A stretch of 64,000 nucleotides of DNA from Cytophagaceae bacterium (GCA_025455005.1 JALONH010000008.1:1-64000); one strand, 5' to 3'. Positions 1 through 8,252 are shown, counted from the first letter of the stretch. Notes: generated from the letters alone by a model not told the origin. Numbers and translations: made by a program.

Positions 1-96
1 AAATGTGAATTATAAACAAGAAGAGCCGTGTGAGGTGAGAGTCTCAAGCACGGTTCCGTGAGAACCTAAGGGTGAAATTCCCTTGGGTGACTCGAT
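1..96 (+). mobile_element. 3' end of a group II intron (domains V and VI)
   Basis: Positions 23-56 fold as a group II intron domain V: an AGC triad at 24-26 in a lower stem pairing 23-31 with 48-56, a two-nucleotide bulge (A46-A47) and a capped upper stem. Positions 57-96 form domain VI, with AAGGG pairing with CCCTT and an unpaired A at 90, seven nucleotides from the end, as the likely branch point. The intron would end at CTCGAT (91-96), matching the usual AY 3' end. The rest, including any reverse transcriptase gene, lies left of the window. The domain V/VI pattern resembles bacterial class C introns, which favour terminators and integron attC sites; that class assignment is inferred. Confidence 0.82.
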
Positions 97-129
97 TAGT
101 GGTCATTGTGATACGATAATGAAATAATT
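97..129 (+). other. Cassette core site (attC R'-like half) abutting the intron
   Basis: The intron end is followed directly by TAGTGGTCATTG, so the restored junction would read GT/TAGTGG. The same TTAGTGG start opens the third cassette (1833), and TTAGCAG opens the second (868). This is the GTTRRRY-type core where integron recombination happens. It fits the known habit of class IIC-attC introns to insert into this core (GT/TRRRY); the 5' exon needed to prove it is outside the window. Confidence 0.5.
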
Positions 130-771
130 ATGAAATTTGTTACTAAGCATTGGTTTGACATAGGAGCAGGACTTACAGTTCTTGTTCTAATTTATTTATA
201 TCAGGCAAAAGACCTCACAAACTATGACTATGTGATGTGGCTAAGTTTAGTTTCTCTGTTCTTACATCAACTTGAAGAGTATAAGTTGGTCGGGACATTT
301 CCTGGAATGTTGAATAGAGTAATGTTTAAAAGTGATATTCCAGACAGGTACCCTTTAAATGCATTGACCTCAGTTTATGTAAATGTTTTGGTTGGTTGGC
401 TTTCTTATTTTTTTGCTGCCATATTCGGACAACAAGCAATTTGGTTAGGAATTGCTACAATGTTAGTTTCACTGGGTAATACTGTTGCGCATTCGACTGT
501 CTTTAATATCAAAGGAAAAACTTACTACAACGCAGGAATGGCGACAAGTTGGTTACTCTTTGCTCCTTGCATTTATTTTTTCTTTATAACTATTCACACA
601 GAACATTTAGTTACTTTGACTGACTATATTATTGGTGTTCCAGTTGGCATTTTTCTAAATGTAATAGGTATTATAAAACTCATTGACTGGTTTGCCGATA
701 AAGACACAAAATATGTTTTTGAACAAAAAAATTTATTACCAATTGACAGACAAAAGAACTACAACCGCTAA
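130..771 (+). CDS. HXXEE domain-containing integral membrane protein
   Basis: A 213-residue protein with five or so hydrophobic segments (about 10-24, 36-46, 80-120, 140-157, 165-185). It carries the H46-Q-L-E49-E50 motif that names the HXXEE family, a membrane family of unknown biochemical function common in mobile and accessory DNA. The ATG at 130 is preferred because an ATG eleven bases upstream runs straight into a stop. It is the sole gene of the first cassette; its stop codon overlaps the first attC-like site. No promoter box is evident between the intron end and the start, so expression probably depends on upstream DNA. Base composition lacks the frequent CCGG tetranucleotides seen in the core genes of this window, consistent with acquisition. 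Confidence 0.75.
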   Translation: MKFVTKHWFDIGAGLTVLVLIYLYQAKDLTNYDYVMWLSLVSLFLHQLEEYKLVGTFPGMLNRVMFKSDIPDRYPLNALTSVYVNVLVGWLSYFFAAIFGQQAIWLGIATMLVSLGNTVAHSTVFNIKGKTYYNAGMATSWLLFAPCIYFFFITIHTEHLVTLTDYIIGVPVGIFLNVIGIIKLIDWFADKDTKYVFEQKNLLPIDRQKNYNR

Positions 772-873
772 CACGAGTTTTTATAAGACAATTTCTACTA
801 TATTTGAATTGTATCCTTCATATCAAGTGAGAGCTACAACACAAGTAAGAATAAAAGCTGCAAACCGTTAGCA
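766..873 (+). other. attC-like recombination site 1
   Basis: GCTAAC (767-772) and GTTAGC (867-872) are inverted complements bounding about 105 bp. Inside them AGTTTTTAT (near 776-784) pairs imperfectly with ATAAAAGCT (851-859), giving the two-step stem (R and L boxes) typical of attC sites. It lies exactly between the stop of the HXXEE gene and the next gene. The exact core recombination point would be G867/T868. Position and geometry argue for an integron cassette boundary; the match to the canonical RYYYAAC box is imperfect (CGCTAAC). Confidence 0.6.
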
Positions 874-909
874 GTAATAGTAGGACAACTTATCCGAAAG
901 TGTTAAACA

Positions 910-1707
910 ATGCAAAAAACGACATTTAAAATATCAAAAATGGACTGCCCATCCGAAGAACAAATGATACGGATGCAACTAGCCGACTTGACAAACATCG
1001 ACTCGTTGGACTTTGATATTCCTAACAGACAACTGACTGTTTTTCATTTAGACCATTACGATAAAATATTTCAGCGTCTTGACAATTTAAAATTTGACAC
1101 CTCACTTATAGATAGCGTTACGGTAGACAATTATTCTATTACGAGCGAAAATACCTACCGGGAAAGAAAATTGCTTTGGCAAGTTTTAGCAATCAACTTT
1201 TTCTTTTTTGCACTAGAACTTACGACAGGTTTCGTTTCAAACTCAATGGGACTTGTTGCTGATAGTTTAGATATGCTTGCTGACAGCATGGTTTACGGAC
1301 TTGCACTTTTTGCTGTTGGTGGGACAATGTCACGAAAGAAAAATATTGCAAAATCTGCGGGTTACTTTCAATTGATACTTGCTATTTTTGGTTTTATGGA
1401 AGTGGTCAGACGATTTGTTGGACTTGAACAAGTACCTGCATTTCTGACAATGATAATAATTTCACTTCTTGCTCTTACTGGTAACGGACTGTGTTTGTAT
1501 TTACTACAAAAAAGTAAAAGCAAAGAAGCACATATGCAAGCAAGTATGATATTTACATCTAATGACGTAATTGTAAATATTGGAGTAATTGTAGCAGGTG
1601 GACTTGTATACTTGACAAAATCAATTTATCCCGACCTTATCGTTGGGACAATTGTATTCTTCATCGTAGGACAAGGAGCATTTAAAATTCTAAAACTATC
1701 GAAATGA
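910..1707 (+). CDS. Cation diffusion facilitator-type transporter with degenerate HMA-like N-domain
   Basis: 265 residues. Residues 1-75 resemble a heavy-metal-associated ferredoxin-like fold, but the usual M-x-C-x-x-C is M11-D-C-P-S-E-E, so only one cysteine is left. Residues 90-262 hold the transmembrane part of a CDF/ZT_dimer-type exporter: TM2 carries D118-S-L-D121-M-L-A-D125, the family's DxxxD metal site, and a later helix has SND. The expected role is proton-coupled export of a divalent metal from the cytoplasm; the actual metal cannot be told. Second gene of the cassette array, flanked by attC-like sites on both sides, with no own promoter recognised. Confidence 0.78.
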   Translation: MQKTTFKISKMDCPSEEQMIRMQLADLTNIDSLDFDIPNRQLTVFHLDHYDKIFQRLDNLKFDTSLIDSVTVDNYSITSENTYRERKLLWQVLAINFFFFALELTTGFVSNSMGLVADSLDMLADSMVYGLALFAVGGTMSRKKNIAKSAGYFQLILAIFGFMEVVRRFVGLEQVPAFLTMIIISLLALTGNGLCLYLLQKSKSKEAHMQASMIFTSNDVIVNIGVIVAGGLVYLTKSIYPDLIVGTIVFFIVGQGAFKILKLSK

Positions 1708-1730
1708 CAGACGACAGATGGAAATATTAC

Positions 1731-1838
1731 AGCTAACACCGTTTTTTTGTCAAGTGAGATGACGTGAAACCGTGGAGCTTTATGCTTCTATTCATGTGCT
1801 GTGCTGATTGACAGCATTGTACTTCGAAACCGTTAGTG
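1731..1838 (+). other. attC-like recombination site 2
   Basis: AGCTAAC (1731-1737) and GTTAGTG (1832-1838) form the outer inverted boxes, 108 bp in all, the same size as site 1. Internal pairing is weaker: CAAGT near 1750 against ACTTC near 1821. The right-hand core, CGTTAGTGGTGATCAT, closely matches the sequence beside the group II intron (TTAGTGGTCAT), showing that these are copies of one site family rather than chance palindromes. Confidence 0.57.
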
Positions 1839-1877
1839 GTGATCATATAAAAAAAACTGATTTAGACTGTTTAGTCA

Positions 1878-2423
1878 ATGAAAATTATTAAAACTACACT
1901 TCCGGAAAACTCAATTCTCAACCTTAATTCTAAAAAGTATGACTACGTTGACAGTTTTCATGGAATTCTTTTGGACAGTGAAAATCGATTAGAGCCTATA
2001 GACATCGGTAAGGCATTTTTTTCATCCGGTCCAAAATGGGTTACCAAACTATTTAATTTAAGAAATAAAATAGTTTCTGTATTTGGTCTTAAAACATCAG
2101 GAAATGTAGTTGACAGACAACATCAATTAGACCATTTTCAATGTGACCCCGGTGATCAATTGGGGATTTTCAAAGTGTTCAACAAGACTCAAAACGAAAT
2201 CATTTTAGGTGAAGACGATAAACATTTAAATTTTAGAGTTTCATTATTTCTAGACTTATCAAAAACCGATACCACCAAAAAAGATCTAACCATTTCGACT
2301 ACAGTAGAATTTAATAACTGGTTTGGACGTATTTATTTTTTACCCGTTAGACCATTTCATACGTTTATAGTCCCGACTATGTTGAAGGGTATTATTAAAG
2401 AACTGGAAAAACAAGGAAACTAG
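1878..2423 (+). CDS. DUF2867 domain-containing protein
   Basis: 181 residues that look like DUF2867: the D-S-F-H-G segment near residue 25, a central GDQLGIFKVF stretch, EDDKHLNFRVS, and a C-terminal W-F-G-R-I-Y-F-L-P-V-R-P-F-H block. No signal peptide or membrane segment. DUF2867 proteins have no assigned reaction; a StAR/SRPBCC-like small-molecule-binding fold is suspected for the family. Third gene of the array. No attC-like site is visible after it (2424-2612), so this cassette has either lost its 3' site or marks the end of the array against ordinary chromosome. Confidence 0.7.
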   Translation: MKIIKTTLPENSILNLNSKKYDYVDSFHGILLDSENRLEPIDIGKAFFSSGPKWVTKLFNLRNKIVSVFGLKTSGNVVDRQHQLDHFQCDPGDQLGIFKVFNKTQNEIILGEDDKHLNFRVSLFLDLSKTDTTKKDLTISTTVEFNNWFGRIYFLPVRPFHTFIVPTMLKGIIKELEKQGN

Positions 2424-2612
2424 GATGGACCTAAGATTTCAACGAAACGCACCTATATCAAATTGGCGGTTTATTCTTATAATAAAGTGTATAACTTTGT
2501 ATTAAGTTTAGCTGTGACTGATAATTTATCGTATGTTATCCTAACCTTAAAGGATGCCGTTTACATGAAGAGTACCAGATTAACGAATAATAGATTAGAT
2601 AAAGAGAATACA

Positions 2613-3164
2613 ATGGTTGCTGAAACTAATTATTTATTTATACCCGGTTATGGTAACTCGGACGAGGGGCATTGGCAAACGTATTTTGAGAACCAATTAA
2701 CCAATAGTTATCGTATACAGCAATCAAGTTGGGTCAACCCACTGTGTGAAGACTGGGTGAATGCAATTAATACTACTGTGATTCGATATGAAGTGAATAG
2801 CATCGTTCTTGTTTCTCATAGTTTGGGAGGTATTGCAATAGCACATTGGGCGAGCCGCTTTAATACAAAAATAAAAGGGGCGTTTATTGTTGCCCCTCCG
2901 GATATAGAAGATCCATATTTAGACTTAAATTTGGGAAGTTTTACTCCAATTCCTTCTTTTAAACTTCCTTTTCCATCCATTATAATAGGTAGTTCAAATG
3001 ACAACTGGGTGACGTTAAATAGACTAAACACATTTGCAGACAATTGGGGAAGCAAACTCATCATTATAGGTGATGCAGGGCATATTAATACAACAAGTGG
3101 TTATGGGAACTGGGAGGATGGATTGGATTTGTTGAAACAATTTGCTGATGGTAACTTAATCTGA
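2613..3164 (+). CDS. Alpha/beta hydrolase, RBBP9/YdeN family
   Basis: About 183 residues from the ATG at 2613. The frame is open upstream to 2463, but that part contains no family sequence and the YdeN family is about 180-190 residues; another ATG lies at 2565. The protein begins with the family signature F-I-P-G-Y-G-N-S-D-E-G-H-W. The nucleophile elbow is S-H-S-L-G-G. The acid is in S-S-N-D-N-W-V and the histidine in D-A-G-H-I-N, so the catalytic triad is complete. It is a cytoplasmic serine hydrolase of unknown substrate, standing alone beside the cassette array. Confidence 0.75.
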   Translation: MVAETNYLFIPGYGNSDEGHWQTYFENQLTNSYRIQQSSWVNPLCEDWVNAINTTVIRYEVNSIVLVSHSLGGIAIAHWASRFNTKIKGAFIVAPPDIEDPYLDLNLGSFTPIPSFKLPFPSIIIGSSNDNWVTLNRLNTFADNWGSKLIIIGDAGHINTTSGYGNWEDGLDLLKQFADGNLI

Positions 3165-3263
3165 TTTCAGCATAAGGCAAACGTATGAAATCCGCTAGCA
3201 AATGTAGCGAGATAATTCGAATAGGACGCTTCGTTTTTCAAAGAAAAGTATAGTATTCCTTTT

Positions 3264-4418
3264 TTATCTCGCATATTGTTTGGCATCCTCTAACGTGATT
3301 TTTTTCTCACTCATGATGACCAATCGCTCTACTACATTTTTTAACTCTCGTATATTACCCGTCCATGGTAAGGTTTGTAAAAAATCTACCGCCTTTGCAT
3401 CGATCGATTTTACCGTTGTTCCATAATCATCCGCTATTTGTTGTAAAAAATGTTGTACCAATAAGGGTATATCATCTTTACGCTCTGCTAAGGAAGGTAC
3501 CTTAATCGGTATCACATTCAATCGATGGTATAAATCTTCTCTAAATCTGCCTTCTTCAATCTCTTTGGCTAAATTTTTATTCGTAGCCGCTACTACCCGT
3601 ACATCTACTTTTATATCTTTCTCTCCACCTACGCGTGTAATTTTATGTTCTTGTAAGGCTCGCAGCACTTTGGCTTGGGCAGATAAACTCATATCTCCAA
3701 TCTCATCTAAAAATAAGGTGCCTCCACTGGCTTGTTCAAACTTTCCAATTCGTTGTTTGATAGCGGAAGTAAAGGATCCTTTTTCATGACCAAATAACTC
3801 GCTCTCGATTAATTCCGATGGGATAGCGGCACAGTTGACTTCCACGATAGGAGAGGCGTTGCGGTTGCTTTTCTCATGTATCCATCGAGCCACCAATTCT
3901 TTGCCGGAACCATTAGGTCCGGTAATTAAAACGCGCGCATCGGTAGGTGCCACTTTATCGATGGTTTTATGAATGAGTTGGATAGCGTCGGAAGCACCTA
4001 TGATATCAAATGTTTTGGTTACTTTTTTCTTTAAGGTTTTCGTTTCTGTCACTAAAGAAGAACGATCCATTGCATTTCGAACACTCACCAACAAGCGATT
4101 TAAATCCGGAGGTTTGGTAATAAAATCATAAGCTCCTTTGCGGGTAGCGTCAATAGCTGTTTCTATGGAACCATGAGCAGAGATCATAATGAAGGCACCG
4201 GATTTCCCTGCTTCTGCAGCTTTCTCCAACAATTCCATTCCATCCAACTTCGGCATTTTGATATCACATAATACCACATCGTATTCTTCTGCTAATACTT
4301 TTTGCAATCCCACTTCTCCGTCTGCTGCTTCCTCTACCTCGTATTTTTCATACTCCAAAATTTCTTTCAACGTATTTCGAATGCTACGTTCATCATCAAT
4401 GATTAATATTTTAGGCAT
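3264..4418 (-). CDS. Sigma-54-dependent response regulator lacking a DNA-binding domain
   Basis: 384 residues: an N-terminal receiver (about 1-120, phospho-acceptor D52 in L-C-D-I-K-M-P) and an AAA+ sigma-54 activation domain (about 138-370) with Walker A G-P-N-G-S-G-K-E (to K173) and Walker B F-L-D-E-I-G-D (to 242). The sigma-54-contacting loop, normally GAFTGA, reads GSFTSA (214-219). The protein stops after L-E-D-A-K-Q-Y-A-R, so the Fis-type helix-turn-helix usual in NtrC/AtoC proteins is absent. It may act from solution, as FlgR-type activators do. No histidine kinase gene is adjacent. Convergent with the hydrolase gene. Confidence 0.9.
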   Translation of the reverse strand: MPKILIIDDERSIRNTLKEILEYEKYEVEEAADGEVGLQKVLAEEYDVVLCDIKMPKLDGMELLEKAAEAGKSGAFIMISAHGSIETAIDATRKGAYDFITKPPDLNRLLVSVRNAMDRSSLVTETKTLKKKVTKTFDIIGASDAIQLIHKTIDKVAPTDARVLITGPNGSGKELVARWIHEKSNRNASPIVEVNCAAIPSELIESELFGHEKGSFTSAIKQRIGKFEQASGGTLFLDEIGDMSLSAQAKVLRALQEHKITRVGGEKDIKVDVRVVAATNKNLAKEIEEGRFREDLYHRLNVIPIKVPSLAERKDDIPLLVQHFLQQIADDYGTTVKSIDAKAVDFLQTLPWTGNIRELKNVVERLVIMSEKKITLEDAKQYAR

Positions 4419-4441
4419 AAGTCTATAGTTTTACTTTAAAA

Positions 4442-4830
4442 CAATACAAGCGGATAAGCCGGGTTCTGTCGATTGTGTTGCCACAATGTCTTATCATTTA
4501 TCTAGTCTTGCTGTCACCAACAAGCTCAAACGACCTACCCATTTCGGCCGACAAGCAAGCTTGTCAAGGTACGAGCAGCACCTGTGTCCGAAACCTATTT
4601 GGTCTTTCAACCCGTAAGGTTTACCCCAATACAACATCGCTGCTGTACGAGTGAGCTCTTACCTCACTTTTTCACCCTTACCCCGACAAGTCGTGGCGGT
4701 ATTGCTTTCTGTGGCACTTTCTGTTCTTTCGATATACTCGAAAGACCTACCCGTTAGGTAGTACGGCGCTCTTTGTTGCCCGGACTTTCCTCTTCAATGC
4801 AAGATTGAAGCGATAAGATCGCTTGTATTG
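4442..4830 (-). ncRNA. rnpB: RNase P RNA (M1), bacterial type A
   Basis: On the minus strand the 5' part contains GAGGAAAGTCCGGGC and the 3' part contains ACAGAACCCGGCTTATC, the universal P4/CR regions of RNase P RNA. The ends are set by a perfect P1 helix: CAATACAAGCG at 4830-4820 pairs with CGCTTGTATTG at 4452-4442. Length of about 389 nt fits type A. It is the catalytic RNA that matures the 5' end of tRNAs. It occupies the gap between the sigma-54 regulator and the Smr gene. Confidence 0.95.
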
Positions 4831-4854
4831 TACCGAACAATATACGAAAATTAA

Positions 4855-5805
4855 TTATTTTAACCGAACCAGTGTGGCGCCATAGCCAAACCGTTCCTTT
4901 GCTGCATCTTTAAAAAAATCAATGCGCGGGTCTTTCGCTAATCGTTTATGAATTTCTTTTTGCAACGTTTTGTTTCCAACACCGTGGATAAAAATTAACT
5001 CCTCCATATTAACTGCTACTGCGTTTTCTAGAGTAGTTTCAAAGGCCGATACTTGTCGTTGCAACATTTGCGCCGGACTTAAACTCGCCCAATTTTCATC
5101 CAATTTTTCTATATGTAAATCGGTTTCATAAGATGGCTCCTCTACTATAGTTTGCACCATTGCGGAGGACATATTGTCTATCAATGCTTCCTTAATCGTA
5201 AAGGCATCTTTGGCTATTTTAGTATCGATGGACCAGAAATGAATGTTTTTCCCAAGTATAGGGTGGTCTTTACGATTTTGATAAAATTTATCGGCTTTAC
5301 ATGCCACTTCAAAGAGTTGAGGAGACAACAATTCGCTTACTTGTGTAGGCAAATACATTACTTGAATATAGGCTACCGGCCAGGTAGAGAATTGTTGTAT
5401 CGCACGTTCTTCTATACAAATCGATTGACCCGGTTCTAAGGTTCCGGAATGGTGGCGTAGATAAGCGGTATTCTTTTTATAAAAAACAATATAATGAAAG
5501 GGTATGGTTCGTTCATTCAATAGGAATACTTGGTATATGCTATCATTAAAGGCTTTGAAGGCAATGGTGATGTGCCCGCTTAATACTTCGTTAGGAATCG
5601 AGTCCGAAACGGAAGAGGTAGAGATCGGTTCGTTTGCTTGTGTAAGTTTACGTTCATCGGAGGAAATAAGTGCAACTTCACGAGTCGCTACCGGTATTCT
5701 GAAACCATCTTCTATTTCCACTTCTACTTCGTATGCACTGAGTATTCGAGTGATTTTTCCGGATTCTTTTCCATGTACTAAACGTACGTTGTCGCCTATT
5801 TTCAT
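4855..5805 (-). CDS. DUF2027 / Smr domain protein
   Basis: 316 residues. The N-terminus (1-60, K-I-G-D-N-V-R-L-V-H-G-K-E-S-G) is an SH3-like barrel of the type beginning DUF2027 proteins, then a beta-rich central part (70-210). The C-terminal 60 residues form an Smr domain with the L-I-F-I-H-G-V-G-N-K loop in place of the usual LDLHG. Smr domains of the MutS2 type nick DNA or act on RNA; this Bacteroidota family is uncharacterised. Cytoplasmic. Three bases separate it from the upstream DUF2279 gene, so the two are likely cotranscribed. Confidence 0.82.
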   Translation of the reverse strand: MKIGDNVRLVHGKESGKITRILSAYEVEVEIEDGFRIPVATREVALISSDERKLTQANEPISTSSVSDSIPNEVLSGHITIAFKAFNDSIYQVFLLNERTIPFHYIVFYKKNTAYLRHHSGTLEPGQSICIEERAIQQFSTWPVAYIQVMYLPTQVSELLSPQLFEVACKADKFYQNRKDHPILGKNIHFWSIDTKIAKDAFTIKEALIDNMSSAMVQTIVEEPSYETDLHIEKLDENWASLSPAQMLQRQVSAFETTLENAVAVNMEELIFIHGVGNKTLQKEIHKRLAKDPRIDFFKDAAKERFGYGATLVRLK

Positions 5806-5808
5806 ATA

Positions 5809-6687
5809 TTAGAAATAAAAGGGGTAAAAGCGCGTACCGTTTTCGCTAAACTCAACAGTAGGCAGTGGTATTCGAATCATGTTTAAGGAATATAACACTG
5901 TTCGAACCACTTTATTTTTTGATGGGATAGCTTGTAAATCGATATCCAATGAAAGGTAATATTGACGATACGGCGAATACCCTAAGGCTTCACTTTCCGA
6001 AACTCTACCTCTAATCATATTTTCAGCTCCATAACCTAAGGAGAGACACAACCAAGAAGGTATAAAGAAATCCTTCTGAATTAGTTTTTCAATATTAAAC
6101 GCCAACCAATAAGTCTGTCCATTATAATCTTTAAACAATTCTTGCGATAAGCCATCGCCCAGTAATTCCGGATTAAGTGGAGCTAAATCCGTACGATGAA
6201 AGGAAAATTTAGGAATGATGCGGGCCTCATTCCACAATAGGTATTGTGTGGTCAAACCGGCAGCCCCTACTACGTTAGCCGTAAAGTCGCCCCAGGAGAA
6301 GCCATAATCAGGCGAAAACCCGTCGAGTACTTCTATGGACGTTTGAAAAAGTAACGCAAATCCGGCTCCATAATAAATGGCTTTTTTTCTTTTAGTTCCT
6401 GTCCACAATAAGATGTCACTGGAGTAGCGGCTGATTTGATATGTCGTCATGAAATGGCCCAGTTTGTCTACTTGCATCCATTGGGCATCGTCGTTAAAAA
6501 AACGAAAAGTAGACAGGCCATTTTCCTTATACCACAATTGATATAAGCCACCAATAGCTACGGTGTATCCAACACCCGCTGTGACGGCAACAGGGATAAA
6601 ACGCTTTTTATTAAAAGTAGAGGAATCTTGGGCGTGTGTACGTACAAAATGTAAAAGCAAGAAAATACAATAAAGGCTTTTTTTCAT
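5809..6687 (-). CDS. DUF2279 domain membrane/periplasmic protein
   Basis: 292 residues with a signal peptide (1-19, ending A-Q). The DUF2279 core runs from about 30 to 160, with the characteristic D-K-L-G-H-F-M-T-T-Y-Q stretch and E-V-L-D-G-F-S-P-D-Y-G-F-S-W-G-D; the C-terminal half is beta-rich and ends with aromatic residues (F-Y-P-F-Y-F), suggesting an envelope or outer-membrane location. Function unknown. Upstream gene of the DUF2279-Smr pair; divergent from mscL across about 180 bp in which no strong promoter box was recognised. Confidence 0.75.
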   Translation of the reverse strand: MKKSLYCIFLLLHFVRTHAQDSSTFNKKRFIPVAVTAGVGYTVAIGGLYQLWYKENGLSTFRFFNDDAQWMQVDKLGHFMTTYQISRYSSDILLWTGTKRKKAIYYGAGFALLFQTSIEVLDGFSPDYGFSWGDFTANVVGAAGLTTQYLLWNEARIIPKFSFHRTDLAPLNPELLGDGLSQELFKDYNGQTYWLAFNIEKLIQKDFFIPSWLCLSLGYGAENMIRGRVSESEALGYSPYRQYYLSLDIDLQAIPSKNKVVRTVLYSLNMIRIPLPTVEFSENGTRFYPFYF

Positions 6688-6871
6688 CTCTATAAAGAAG
6701 CGATATACATCGATGAGTTCAGTAAAGATAACGATTACAATTTTGTCAATACAACGATAAATCGATAGTTTTAACTATTAAATTAAAACAATTAATACCT
6801 AAACAAAAAGGGTAGTTCCTTCTTTGGGTTTATGTTTTTATTATTTTATTGTACACTTAAACAAAACGAAA

Positions 6872-7291
6872 ATGGGATTTCTAAATGAATTTAAGGCTTT
6901 TGCCATGCGTGGTAACGTAGTGGATCTGGCAGTCGGTGTGATTATAGGGGGGGCATTTGGTAAAATTGTATCCTCTATGGTAGACGATTTGATTATGCCT
7001 ATAGTCAGTATTTTTATGGGCGATAAAGGATTTAAAGATAAATTTTATGCGTTCAGTGATGTAACGTTTGAAAGTTTGGCCAAAGCCAAAGAAGCCGGAG
7101 TGCCTGTATTTGCGTATGGAAATTTCATACAAACGGTCATCGACTTTACCATTTTAGCTTTCATCATATTTCTAATGATTAAGGGTATGAATAATTTGAA
7201 AAAGAAAGAAGAGGAAGCGCCATCCGCACCTCCGGCTCCAACCAAAGAAGAACTATTGTTAACTGAAATTCGCGACTTACTGAAAAAATAG
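6872..7291 (+). CDS. mscL: Large-conductance mechanosensitive channel MscL
   Basis: 139 residues from ATG 6872 (M-G-F-L-N-E-F-K). The open frame begins 16 codons earlier with TTG, but only the ATG gives the family N-terminus. It shows TM1 ([16 protein letters not shown]), a periplasmic loop, TM2 ([11 protein letters not shown]) and the charged cytoplasmic tail ending E-I-R-D-L-L-K-K. It forms a homopentameric inner-membrane pore that opens under hypo-osmotic shock. Length is normal for the family. The downstream DUF3078 gene has its own promoter box right at the mscL stop. Confidence 0.95.
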   Translation: MGFLNEFKAFAMRGNVVDLAVGVIIGGAFGKIVSSMVDDLIMPIVSIFMGDKGFKDKFYAFSDVTFESLAKAKEAGVPVFAYGNFIQTVIDFTILAFIIFLMIKGMNNLKKKEEEAPSAPPAPTKEELLLTEIRDLLKK

Positions 7292-7299
7292 TACTTTTG
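7292..7299 (+). promoter_or_regulatory. Bacteroidota -7 promoter box for the DUF3078 gene
   Basis: TACTTTTG matches TAnnTTTG, the housekeeping sigma factor's -7 element in Bacteroidota, 26 bp before the ATG at 7326. No clear TTTG -33 element was found at the usual spacing. Confidence 0.5.
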
Positions 7300-7325
7300 C
7301 AGTACGTTTTTTTAAAACCTTTACT

Positions 7326-8252
7326 ATGAGAACTATTATCTTAATCCTTTTACTATCGGGATGTTTCCTTTCTTCCTATGCTCAAGACACAGCTGCTGTA
7401 GCTCCTCTAAAAAAAGATACGGTTTGGAGAAATACCGTGGCTTTTGGTGCGAATTTAACTAATGTAGGATTGTCGAATTGGGCAGGGGGGGGACAAAGTA
7501 GCGTAGCGGCTACTGCTTTTTTTATCGGTAACGCTAATTATCAAAAAAAGAGAATCCGATGGAATAGTTTATTAGATGTTGCCTATGGTTTTCAGCGTTT
7601 AGGTTCAAAAGAAGTACCATTCCGAAAAAGTGAAGATAAGATTTATGCGTTAACTAAAGTGTCGTATAATTTGATAAACGGTGATAAAATGTTGTTGACT
7701 TCTTATTTAGATTTTAGATCGCAATTTGCTCCCGGATTTCAATTTTATGACCAAATCAAATATGACTCTTCTGTTTACATCTCTAATTTCTTAGCACCTG
7801 CTTATGTCAACTTCGGTCTCGGTATTGAATCCAGACCGGTAAAGAATTTAGTCATGGTTTTAGCACCTGTTACATTAAAGTATACCATAGTAAATTCTGA
7901 AATACTTTCCAATGCCGGTGCTTTTGGTGTTACACCTGGAAGTAGATTCCGACAAGAGTTAGGGGCGTCCTTTTTATTAAAATATAAAATCGATTTAATG
8001 AAAAATGTGACCTACACTACCATGTTAAATCTCTTCAGTAACTATCAAAACTTCAATGTGGATGTTTTCTGGGATAATATAGTTTACCTGAAAGTAAATA
8101 AGTTTTTAACGACTACGTTTACCACGAACTTAATTTATGATGATGATGTAAATGTTCGTCGCGACGATGGAAGCGTAGGGCCTGCAACCCAATTTAAACA
8201 TGTATTATCCATCGGTATCTTATATAAAATAAATAATTTTGGTACCAGATAA
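7326..8252 (+). CDS. DUF3078 outer-membrane beta-barrel-like protein
   Basis: 308 residues with a signal peptide (1-19, C-F-L-S-S-Y-A-Q). The mature protein matches DUF3078: G-A-N-L-T-N-V-G-L-S-N-W-A-G-G-G-Q near residue 45, then repeated amphipathic strands with aromatic ends and K-S-E-D-K-I-Y-A-L-T-K-V-S-Y. It is probably an outer-membrane barrel; no transport substrate is known. It has its own promoter and ends at a bidirectional terminator, so it is monocistronic. Confidence 0.78.
   Translation: MRTIILILLLSGCFLSSYAQDTAAVAPLKKDTVWRNTVAFGANLTNVGLSNWAGGGQSSVAATAFFIGNANYQKKRIRWNSLLDVAYGFQRLGSKEVPFRKSEDKIYALTKVSYNLINGDKMLLTSYLDFRSQFAPGFQFYDQIKYDSSVYISNFLAPAYVNFGLGIESRPVKNLVMVLAPVTLKYTIVNSEILSNAGAFGVTPGSRFRQELGASFLLKYKIDLMKNVTYTTMLNLFSNYQNFNVDVFWDNIVYLKVNKFLTTTFTTNLIYDDDVNVRRDDGSVGPATQFKHVLSIGILYKINNFGTR

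Noticed and set aside
683-871. Open frame of 62 codons across the first attC-like site
   Set aside because: It overlaps the end of the HXXEE gene and runs through the recombination site; its composition reflects the palindrome, not a protein.
1758-1772. ACGTGAAACC resembling half of a parS site
   Set aside because: Only one half-site is present, with no inverted partner, and it lies inside attC-like site 2.
2463-2612. Upstream 50 codons of the hydrolase frame
   Set aside because: Starts with TTG, shows no family similarity, and the YdeN-type protein is complete from 2613.
3190-3212. CGCTA...TAGCG small hairpin after the hydrolase gene, as a possible third attC site
   Set aside because: Too short, no R/L box pair, and not at a cassette boundary.
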